The notes beneath the pieces are model-generated. The model saw nothing but the letters and a program-made list of their open reading frames with translations, did not search any database and was not told the origin of the DNA. This document shows positions 5,464-11,323 of a stretch of DNA of 11,323 nt, piece by piece. The DNA comes from JAKZSU01 sp047517485. GTDB lineage: Bacteria > Pseudomonadota > Alphaproteobacteria > UBA7887. Within the stretch, counting starts at the first letter, position 1. The number at the start of each line of letters is the position of its first letter. The stretch covers positions 1 through 11,323 of the forward strand of contig JAKZSU010000021.1 of assembly GCA_047517485.1 (NCBI GenBank), given 5' to 3'. The position numbers were made by a program, and so were the translations under genes.

Positions 5464-7293
5464 ATGCCGGTGGAGACGGGTGTGACAACGAATAAGAAAC
5501 TGCTCGCGTGGGTCGAGGAGATGGCGGCGCTTACCAAGCCGGACTCGGTGATCTGGTGTGACGGCGGCCAAGCGGAATATGACCGCCTGTGCGCCGAGAT
5601 GGTCGCGGCCGGCACGCTGATCGTGCTCAATCAGGACAAGCGTCCGGGCTGCTTTCTGGCGCGCTCCGATCCCGCCGATGTCGCGCGGGTCGAGGACCGC
5701 ACCTTTGTCTGTCCGGCGGATCAGGCCGACGCGGGGCCGAACAACAATTGGGTCGATCCGGTCGCGATGAAAGCGACGTTGCGCTCGCTGTTCGACGGCG
5801 CGATGCGCGGTCGGCCGATGTATGTGATCCCGTTCAGCATGGGGCCGTTGGGCTCGCGGATCGCGCATATCGGCGTGCAACTGACCGACTCGCCGTACGT
5901 CGCGGCAAGCATGCGGACGATGACCCGGATGGGCAGCGCCGCGCTCGAGGTGTTGGGCGACGGCGAGTTCGTGCCCTGTCTGCACTCGGTCGGCGCGCCG
6001 TTGGCGGACGGCGAGGCGGACGTCGCGTGGCCGTGCAATACGGAAAAATACATCGTCCATTTCCCCGAGGAACGAGCGATCTGGTCGTTCGGCAGCGGCT
6101 ATGGCGGCAACGCGCTGCTCGGCAAGAAATGTTTCGCGCTGCGCATCGCCTCGGTGATGGCGCGCGACGAGGGGTGGCTCGCCGAACATATGCTGATCCT
6201 CGGTTTGGAGTCGCCGAGCGGTGAAAAAACTTACGTCGCGGCGGCGTTCCCCAGCGCCTGCGGCAAGACCAACCTGGCGATGCTGATCCCGCCCGCCGGC
6301 TACGAGGGGTGGAAAGTGCATACCGTCGGCGACGACATCGCCTGGATCAAACCGGGTGACGACGGCCGGCTCTATGCGATCAACCCGGAGGCCGGCTGTT
6401 TCGGGGTGGTGCCGGGAACCTCGAACCAGACCAATCCCAACGCGATGAAAATGCTCGAGCGCGATACGATTTTCACCAATGTCGCGCTGACCGACGACGG
6501 CGACGTGTGGTGGGAAGGCATCGACGGCGAGGCACCGGACCACCTGATCGATTGGCAGGGCAACGACTGGACGCCCGATTGCGGGCGCGCCGCGGCGCAT
6601 CCCAACTCGCGCTTCACCTGCGCGACCAGCCGCTGCCCGAGCATCGACCCGGCGTGGGACGACCCCGACGGCGTGCCGATCGACGCCTTCATCTTCGGCG
6701 GCCGGCTGAGCCACACCTATCCGCTGGTGTTCGAATCGCGCGATTGGGCGCACGGGGTCTATATCGCCGCGACGATGGGCTCGGAAGCGACCGCGGCGGC
6801 GGCCGATCAAGCGGCGATCCGCCGCGATCCGATGGCGATGCTGCCGTTTTGCGGCTACAACATGGCGGATTATTGGCGCCACTGGTTGGCGCTCGGCGAA
6901 GGCTTGGCGCGGCCCCCGAAGATTTTCCGGGTCAATTGGTTCCGCAAGGACGCCGACGGCGGCTTCATCTGGCCCGGCTTCGGCGAGAATATGCGGGTGC
7001 TCGAATGGATCGTCGAACGGGTCAACGGGCGCGCCGACGCGGTGGCCAGTCCGTTCGGGACGATGCCGCGCCACCAGGATATCAACTGGACCGGTCTCGA
7101 CTTCGGCGCGGAAGACTTCAACGGCATCATGGATATCGATCGCGCGGCGGCGCGGCAAGAGACCGAGTCGCAGACCGAGCTATTCGAGCGTTTCGGCGAC
7201 CGGCTGCCGGGCGCGCTGGAGGCCGAGCGCCGGGCGCTGGTCGCGCGCCTCGATCAGGGCGACGAAATATGGCGGATCGCGGCGGACCGGTGA
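5464..7293 (+). CDS. pckG: Phosphoenolpyruvate carboxykinase (GTP)
   Basis: Converts oxaloacetate plus GTP to PEP, GDP and CO2, the entry step of gluconeogenesis. The 609-residue length is normal for the GTP family; the ATP enzyme is about 530 and unrelated in motif. Visible: SGYGGNALLGKKCFALRIAS with the Mn-site Lys221/Lys222 pair; EHMLILG with the metal His242; P-loop FPSACGKTNLAML (262-274) with the reactive Cys266; VGDDIAW with metal Asp at 290-291; HPNSRF with substrate Arg383; FGGR with Arg414; and the guanine-clamp phenylalanines Phe493, Phe501 and Phe506 in NWFRKDADGGFIWPGFGEN. Unusual: the usual GGRRPxGVPL reads GGRLSHTYPL, and the lid region normally like MRSEATAAAEHKG reads MGSEATAAAADQA. 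The start has AGGA about 8 bases upstream. A CRP-like site lies in the leader, and a PfpI-family gene follows 16 bp later. Confidence 0.96.
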   Translation: MPVETGVTTNKKLLAWVEEMAALTKPDSVIWCDGGQAEYDRLCAEMVAAGTLIVLNQDKRPGCFLARSDPADVARVEDRTFVCPADQADAGPNNNWVDPVAMKATLRSLFDGAMRGRPMYVIPFSMGPLGSRIAHIGVQLTDSPYVAASMRTMTRMGSAALEVLGDGEFVPCLHSVGAPLADGEADVAWPCNTEKYIVHFPEERAIWSFGSGYGGNALLGKKCFALRIASVMARDEGWLAEHMLILGLESPSGEKTYVAAAFPSACGKTNLAMLIPPAGYEGWKVHTVGDDIAWIKPGDDGRLYAINPEAGCFGVVPGTSNQTNPNAMKMLERDTIFTNVALTDDGDVWWEGIDGEAPDHLIDWQGNDWTPDCGRAAAHPNSRFTCATSRCPSIDPAWDDPDGVPIDAFIFGGRLSHTYPLVFESRDWAHGVYIAATMGSEATAAAADQAAIRRDPMAMLPFCGYNMADYWRHWLALGEGLARPPKIFRVNWFRKDADGGFIWPGFGENMRVLEWIVERVNGRADAVASPFGTMPRHQDINWTGLDFGAEDFNGIMDIDRAAARQETESQTELFERFGDRLPGALEAERRALVARLDQGDEIWRIAADR

Positions 7294-7309
7294 CGGAGGA
7301 CTTCGACCG

Positions 7310-7939
7310 ATGAGCAAAATGAACGTCGGTATTCTGATCTTCGACGATGTCGAGGTGCTCGATTTCGCCGGGCCTTTCGAGGTGTTTTCGCGCACCCGCA
7401 CGATCCCGGGCGGGGTGTCGCGGCGCAGCGACGAACATGCGCCGTTTAACGTTTTCACGGTGGCCAAAACCGCGACCGCCGTGGCGACCACCGGGGGCTT
7501 GCAGGTGATCCCGCATTATGGCTTCGCCGATGCTCCCGAGATCGATCTGGTGCTGGTCCCCGGCGGCTTCGGGACGCGGGCGCTGATCGACGATCAAGCG
7601 ACCTTGGATTGGATTCGCGAGACTTCGGCGACCGCGCAATTGACCACGTCGGTATGCACCGGCTCGCTGCTGCTCGCCAAGGCGGGGCTGCTCGAGGGCA
7701 AGCGGGCGACGACGCATTTTGGCGCGCTGGATTTGCTCGAGGATCTCGACGCCGGGGTTACCGTCGAGCGCACATTGCGCTGGGTCGACGACGGCATCGT
7801 CACCTCGGCGGGGGTCGCCGCCGGCATCGACATGGCGTTTCACGTCGTCGAACGGCTATGCGGCCAGGCGGTCGCCGACGAGACCGCGCGTTACATTGAG
7901 TATCCGCGCAATACGGTGGCGGCGGTAGCGGCGAAATAG
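7310..7939 (+). CDS. DJ-1/PfpI family protein (isonitrile hydratase-like)
   Basis: A 209-residue class I glutamine amidotransferase-like protein. It begins with NVGILIFDDVEVLDFAGPFEVF, the opening shared by isonitrile hydratases (InhA-like) and the amidase-like domain of some AraC-type regulators. The nucleophile elbow is SVCTGSLLLAKAGLL with Cys116, and the tail VTSAGVAAGIDMAFHVVERL is also characteristic. There is no C-terminal AraC helix-turn-helix, so it is a stand-alone enzyme or stress protein. The Asp of LDFAGP (Asp18) and the Cys-Thr pair match residues important in isonitrile hydratase, but substrate assignment by similarity is weak in this family. GGAGGA at 7295-7300 directly follows the pckG stop and lies 9 bases before the ATG, giving a 16-bp gap and probable co-transcription with pckG. 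ATG 7319 is a possible alternative start. Confidence 0.88.
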   Translation: MSKMNVGILIFDDVEVLDFAGPFEVFSRTRTIPGGVSRRSDEHAPFNVFTVAKTATAVATTGGLQVIPHYGFADAPEIDLVLVPGGFGTRALIDDQATLDWIRETSATAQLTTSVCTGSLLLAKAGLLEGKRATTHFGALDLLEDLDAGVTVERTLRWVDDGIVTSAGVAAGIDMAFHVVERLCGQAVADETARYIEYPRNTVAAVAAK

Positions 7940-8002
7940 GTGCTCGCCTCATATTTCCGGGGGAAACTATTATTCCCTGCCGTGAAATGATACTTTAAGG
8001 AC

Positions 8003-8428
8003 ATGCGCGTTTGGTACGAAATTTACGATGATTTGTCCTGCACTTTCGTCAAACGGTTCGGCGACTATGTGCATGACGAATGGATGGACGCGATGCGTCG
8101 AATCAACGACGATCCGCGGTTGCGGCCAGGAATGAGCCGGATTGTCGATTTGCGCGAGGGCGGCGGCAGCGCGACGAATGAGCAAATCGCCGATCTCGCG
8201 CAATTTTTCGGCAAATATGACAAGGCGTTGGGACGGCGAAAAGTTGCCATAATCGCTCCCAAGCTAGTCGATTACGGCATGAACCGCATGTATGAGGTAA
8301 GGCGGGACAGTTCTTACGCTACAATCATGGTATTCAAGACCTTGGAGGAGGTGAAGGACTGGCTTGAGTTGCCGGCCGAATTCGCGGATCCGTTTCCTCG
8401 GCTCGACGACAATGAAAGCGCCGGATAG
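8003..8428 (+). CDS. Small protein resembling the SpoIIAA-like/STAS-fold group
   Basis: A 141-residue soluble protein starting MRVWYEIYDDLSCTFVKRFG. The pattern is short strands followed by helices: EWMDAMRRINDDPRLRPGMS, then RIVDLREG, then SATNEQIADLAQFF, RRKVAIIAPKLVDYGMNRMY, and TIMVFKTLEEVKDWL near the end. The 'R.vDlRe' strand, 'AiiAp..vdYGM.RMye' and the final 'vFkt.eeA..WL' recall the SpoIIAA-like (STAS/SEC14-type) proteins common in proteobacteria, whose functions are mostly unknown. This is a remembered resemblance, not an alignment. No signal peptide or membrane segment is seen. The ribosome site AAGG is only two bases from the ATG, unusually close, although no better in-frame start exists. 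It is separated by 63 bp from the PfpI-family gene, and its end is 3 bp from convergent hisC. Confidence 0.7.
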   Translation: MRVWYEIYDDLSCTFVKRFGDYVHDEWMDAMRRINDDPRLRPGMSRIVDLREGGGSATNEQIADLAQFFGKYDKALGRRKVAIIAPKLVDYGMNRMYEVRRDSSYATIMVFKTLEEVKDWLELPAEFADPFPRLDDNESAG

Positions 8429-8431
8429 CGC

Positions 8432-9523
8432 TCAACGGCCGAGGAATTCCTTCAACACCGCGACGACCTCGCGGTTCTCGTCCTCAAGGCCGAGCGAGAA
8501 GCGCAGGCATTTGGGCAGGCCGTAATTATCGAGCCGGCGCGGCACGATGCCGTGGGCGAGGAGATATTGATACGCGGCCCCGGCGTTGTGGCTCGACGCG
8601 TCGTCGAATTCGACGAGGACGAAGTTGGCGCTCGACGGGTGGACGGTGAGGCCGAGCTCGCGCATTCGGTCCTCGAGCCACGGCATCCAGTGTTCATTGA
8701 AGGCGATCGCGGTATCGAGAAACTTTGTGTCCTCGAGCGCCGCGATGCCGGCGGCCTGGGCGGCTCCGTTGACGTTGAACGGCCCGCGGATGCGGGTGAC
8801 CACGTCGATGACGGCGCGCGGCGCGTACATCCAGCCCAGACGCAGCGCCGACAGGCCGAAGATTTTCGAGAACGTCCGGGTCATCACCACATTGTCGTGG
8901 CCATCGACGAGTTCGATTCCCGGCGAATAATCGTTGCGCCGGAGATATTCGGCATAAGCCGCGTCGACCACCAGCAGCGTGTGATCGGGCAGCCCTTCGC
9001 GCAACCGCCGCACCGCGTCGGACGGGATATAGGTGCCGGTCGGATTGTTGGGATTGGCGAGAAAACACAGCCGCGTGTTGGGCCCGGCGGCTTCGAGCAG
9101 CGCATCGACATCGGCGGTGAGTTTGACCTCGGGCACTTCGACCGGGGTGGCGCCGTTGGTCTGGGTCGCGATCTTGTACATCGCGAAGGCATGCTCGGTC
9201 ATCAGCACTTCATCGCCGGGCCCGGCGTAGGCGGTGGCGAGCAGCGAGATCAGCTCGTCCGAGCCGTTGCCGCAGGCGATGCGGTCGGCGTCCAAGCCCC
9301 AGCGCGCGGCGAGCGCGTCGCGAAGATCATAGGCGGCGCCGTCGGGATAGCGGTGCAGTTCGCTGGCGAGCGCCTGGAACGCCTTGATCGCCGCCGGGCT
9401 GGTGCCGAGCGGGGTCTCATTGGACGACAGCTTGATCAGCCGGCTGCCGCCCTCGGCGGTGGCGCGGCCAGGGATGTAGGCGGCGATATCGAGGATCCCG
9501 GGAGAGACCTTGAGTGTGCTCAT
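8432..9523 (-). CDS. hisC: Histidinol-phosphate aminotransferase
   Basis: PLP-dependent fold-type I aminotransferase (363 residues, normal length) that makes histidinol phosphate from imidazole-acetol phosphate; alphaproteobacterial HisC can also act on aromatic amino acids. Visible: VSPGILDIAAYIPG opening, KLSSNETPLG, HRYPDG, CGNGSDELI (cofactor phosphate loop), ANPNNPTGTY with Asn160, VVDAAYAEY with Asp187/Tyr190, TRTFSKIFGLSALRLGW with the PLP lysine at 220 and Arg228, and a C-terminal LPKCLRFSLG with the substrate-binding Arg. A longer reading from 9616 adds 31 residues of unlikely sequence overlapping aroQ, so ATG 9523 is chosen, 7 bp after the aroQ-like stop and preceded by AAGAAAG. It is the last gene of the caiB-aroQ-hisC set. 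The tyrC gene that often follows hisC in alphaproteobacteria is absent. Confidence 0.92.
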   Translation of the reverse strand: MSTLKVSPGILDIAAYIPGRATAEGGSRLIKLSSNETPLGTSPAAIKAFQALASELHRYPDGAAYDLRDALAARWGLDADRIACGNGSDELISLLATAYAGPGDEVLMTEHAFAMYKIATQTNGATPVEVPEVKLTADVDALLEAAGPNTRLCFLANPNNPTGTYIPSDAVRRLREGLPDHTLLVVDAAYAEYLRRNDYSPGIELVDGHDNVVMTRTFSKIFGLSALRLGWMYAPRAVIDVVTRIRGPFNVNGAAQAAGIAALEDTKFLDTAIAFNEHWMPWLEDRMRELGLTVHPSSANFVLVEFDDASSHNAGAAYQYLLAHGIVPRRLDNYGLPKCLRFSLGLEDENREVVAVLKEFLGR

Positions 9524-9530
9524 GACTTTC

Positions 9531-9968
9531 TTAATCTTCGAGGTGGGCGACCATCGCCTCGAGACCGAGACGGTAGGAATCGAGCCCAAAGCCGGCGACC
9601 ACACCGATCGCGGCATTGGCGAGCGCCGATTTCATGCCGCGTTTTTCCAAGTTGCCGATATGGACCTCGACGTAGGGTAGATCGGTGCAGCCGAGAATCG
9701 CGTCGCGCAATGCGAAGCCCGAATAGGTGAACCCGGCGGGATTCATAATCAGGCCATCGATCCCGTCCTCGACCTCCTGGTAGAGCCGGGCGATCGCCTC
9801 GCCCTCGATATGAGTGTAGTGAATGGCGAGGTCGCACCCCAATCGCGCCGCGTGGCTGTTGACAAATACGTCGAGTTCGGCCGCCGTCGCGGTGCCGTAG
9901 ATCTCCGGCTGGCGACGCCCGAGCCAGGTCATGTTGGCGCCCTGGATCAACAGAATTTTCGCCGCCAT
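9531..9968 (-). CDS. AroQ-like type II 3-dehydroquinate dehydratase homologue, variant substrate site
   Basis: A 145-residue flavodoxin-like protein with the type II dehydroquinase frame: KILLIQGANMTWLGRRQPEIYG (catalytic Arg in LGRRQP and Tyr24 in the lid loop), MNPAGFTYSGFALRDA, EVHIGN with the catalytic His at 103, and GVVAGFGLDSYRLGLEA. Authentic enzymes dehydrate 3-dehydroquinate to 3-dehydroshikimate in aromatic amino-acid synthesis or quinate breakdown. Compared with the remembered M. tuberculosis enzyme, the His of 'THTS' is Tyr82, the Ser of 'HISN' is Gly105, and the 'AREEFRRHSY' segment containing the substrate Arg is shortened and replaced by EKRGMKSALANAA. The reaction chemistry may be kept on a different substrate, or activity may be weak. 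ATG 9968 was chosen over 10010 because the protein then opens like the family. It starts 7 bp after the caiB-like stop. I therefore withhold the symbol aroQ. Confidence 0.85.
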   Translation of the reverse strand: MAAKILLIQGANMTWLGRRQPEIYGTATAAELDVFVNSHAARLGCDLAIHYTHIEGEAIARLYQEVEDGIDGLIMNPAGFTYSGFALRDAILGCTDLPYVEVHIGNLEKRGMKSALANAAIGVVAGFGLDSYRLGLEAMVAHLED

Positions 9969-9975
9969 CGCGTGC

Positions 9976-11121
9976 TCAGCTTTCTTCGGCGTTTGGGGCC
10001 GCCGCGCCACGCGGCTCGAACATCAGCGCGTTGGCGCTGCCGAGCGCCGGGCCGGCACCGGTCTTGCCGTCGCCGCGTAGCCGCGCGACCACCGGCACCG
10101 GCAGCGCCGGCAGGGTTTGTTGGTCGGAGGCGATGTCATGGGCGAACAGCCCGCGCGCCTGGTGATGAATGTCGGCGATCGCCTCGTCGATGCTGCGGAT
10201 CACCACGGCGCAGACATCCTTGCCGAGCAGACGACTTTCCCAATCTTTGGTCGGGCGGGCGGCGAACAGCGCCGCGACGCCATCGATGGTGGCTTGCGGG
10301 TCGCGTTCGTCGTCGCGCAAAGCGTCGTCGAGCTCGATGCAGTCGCACAGATTGTCCCAGAATTTCTGTTCGAGCGCGCCGACCGAGACGTGGCCGTCGT
10401 CGGCGGTGCGATAGACTTGATAGCGCGCGCTCGCCCCGGTGAGGCGGAGATCATTGCCCTCCGGCCATTGTCCGAGCGCGTGGCCGAGCGCCAGCGGCAT
10501 CCACATGAAGGGGAACATATTGTCGGTCATCGCGACATCGAGATAGGCGCCCTGGCCGCTGCGCTCGCGCCCCCACAGCGCGAACATGATGTTCATCACC
10601 GCGGGATAGGTGCCGGCGCCGATATCGGCGATCTGGGTCTGCGGGATCATCGGCTTGCCGGTGCTGTCATGGGTGAGCGACAGGAAGCCGGTATCAGCGC
10701 AGTAATTGAGATCGTGCCCGGCGATGTCCGCTTTAGGTCCGGTCTGGCCGTAGCCAGTGATCGAGCAATAGACCAGCTTCGGGTTGATCGCGTGCACCGC
10801 GTCCCAGCCCAAGCCAAGGCGCTCCATCACCCCGGGGCGAAACTGTTCGATGAGCACGTCGGCGCTTTCGATCAACGGGGTCAGGCTGGCGGCGGCGCCG
10901 TCCTGCTTGAGGTCGATCTCGATGCTCTTCTTGCCGCGATTGAGCATCGAGAACAGCACGCTCGAAGGACCGAATTTTGGCAATGCGGCGCGCATTTCCT
11001 CGCCGCCCGGGCGCTCGATCTTGATCACCTCGGCGCCGGCCTCGGCGAGGATGAGGGTGGCGAACGGGCCAGGCAGAAGGGTGGTGAAATCGAGCACGCG
11101 GATATTGTCGAGTGGCTGCAT
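9976..11121 (-). CDS. CaiB/BaiF family CoA transferase or alpha-methylacyl-CoA racemase
   Basis: A 381-residue class III CoA-transferase-fold protein. It opens LDNIRVLDFTTLLPGPFAT, followed by AEVIKIERPGGEEMR, VLFSMLNRGKKSIEIDLK, IEQFRPGVMERLGLGWD, YCSITGYGQTGP, AGHDLNY with His136, and QIADIGAGTYPAVM with Asp166. The His of GHDxNY and the Asp of the AD.G.G motif are the acid-base pair of alpha-methylacyl-CoA racemase, and AGHDLNY is more racemase-like than transferase-like. Racemization of a 2-methylacyl-CoA is thus my first guess, with acyl-CoA:carboxylate CoA transfer the alternative. GGAGAG lies about 7 bases before the ATG at 11121. It is the first gene of a three-gene minus-strand operon with the aroQ-like gene and hisC, and is divergent from the gene at 11227 across a 105-bp gap. 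Confidence 0.9.
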   Translation of the reverse strand: MQPLDNIRVLDFTTLLPGPFATLILAEAGAEVIKIERPGGEEMRAALPKFGPSSVLFSMLNRGKKSIEIDLKQDGAAASLTPLIESADVLIEQFRPGVMERLGLGWDAVHAINPKLVYCSITGYGQTGPKADIAGHDLNYCADTGFLSLTHDSTGKPMIPQTQIADIGAGTYPAVMNIMFALWGRERSGQGAYLDVAMTDNMFPFMWMPLALGHALGQWPEGNDLRLTGASARYQVYRTADDGHVSVGALEQKFWDNLCDCIELDDALRDDERDPQATIDGVAALFAARPTKDWESRLLGKDVCAVVIRSIDEAIADIHHQARGLFAHDIASDQQTLPALPVPVVARLRGDGKTGAGPALGSANALMFEPRGAAAPNAEES

Positions 11122-11226
11122 GAAAGCTCTCCGATTGGGCGGCGCACTTTAGCCCCTGGGGGGATGAATATCCATTGGCGTTGGTAAAAACGTCTGCCCA
11201 CTAAGAAAACAGGAGCGGCCCAGCCG

Positions 11227-11323
11227 ATGACCGACCAGACGATTGCCTTTTTGTGGCCCGAGGCCGATTTTCGCTCGTCAGGGGTGGCGGTGCCCGACGG
11301 TTTTGCCATGCGTTTCGGCCGCG
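11227..11323 (+). CDS. Start of an unidentified protein, cut by the window edge
   Basis: An ATG at 11227 preceded by AGGAG at about 11211-11215 opens a frame of 32 residues to the window end, beginning MTDQTIAFLWPEADFRSSGV and including VPDGFAMRFGR. The 'G...R.gr' end vaguely recalls the first strand of GNAT acetyltransferases, but this is far too little to assign. Codon choice (G/C third positions) fits the neighbours. It is divergent from the caiB-like gene. Confidence 0.5.
   Translation, partial: MTDQTIAFLWPEADFRSSGVAVPDGFAMRFGR

Noticed and set aside
5458..7158. 566-codon open frame on the minus strand
   Set aside because: It lies opposite the well-supported pckG gene, has low-complexity Arg/Asp/His composition and no family pattern.
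7954..7976. Hairpins TTTCC-GGG-GGAAA and GGGAA-ACTATTA-TTCCC after the PfpI-family gene
   Set aside because: Stems of five pairs, mutually exclusive, with no following T-run; too weak to call a terminator.
8552..9730. 392-codon plus-strand frame
   Set aside because: It lies across hisC and the aroQ-like gene in antisense; its composition is typical of a shadow frame.
10117..11187. 356-codon plus-strand frame
   Set aside because: It is antisense to the caiB-like gene, which has clear catalytic motifs; no credible ribosome site or domain.

Overview
The window is a GC-rich, densely coded bacterial chromosome segment. Protein style (a GreB with the acidic N-terminal extension, a HisC with the PGILDIAxYIPG opening, closely packed metabolic genes) suggests an alphaproteobacterium, possibly Rhodospirillales-like. 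This is inference from remembered family features, not a database search. No rRNA, tRNA, CRISPR array or phage gene is visible.

Left edge (1-175): the last ~40 codons of an IS4-type transposase and its probable terminal repeat, in noticeably AT-richer DNA, ending about 37 bp before a malic enzyme gene (176-1795, +). A minus-strand pair follows: yajQ (2294-2779) and, downstream of it, a small HEAT-repeat-like protein (1807-2214). Next is a plus-strand Sel1-repeat protein (about 2902-3493) whose reading frame looks damaged. Its natural stop is one base out of frame after a G5 run, and the literal frame runs on antisense through greB (3547-4086, -).

Centre (4189-8428, all +): an acyl-CoA-dehydrogenase-fold flavoprotein without the usual catalytic Glu; a GTP-type PEP carboxykinase preceded by a CRP-like palindrome; a DJ-1/PfpI family protein closely coupled to it; and a small protein resembling the SpoIIAA/STAS-like group. 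Malic enzyme and PEPCK both act at the PEP-pyruvate-oxaloacetate node, so the neighbourhood has a gluconeogenic flavour, although they are not in one operon.

Right (8432-11121, all -): a tight three-gene operon reading caiB-like CoA transferase/racemase, then an AroQ-like type II dehydroquinase homologue, then hisC, with 7-bp gaps. The AroQ-like protein keeps the catalytic Arg/Tyr/His but has lost several substrate-binding residues, making it the most interesting gene here. A divergent plus-strand gene begins at 11227 and leaves the window.

Most of the segment is ordinary core and accessory metabolism. I see no clear novel multi-gene system. The best leads are the AroQ-like protein in its CaiB/HisC operon, the variant PEPCK, and the frame-disrupted Sel1 gene.
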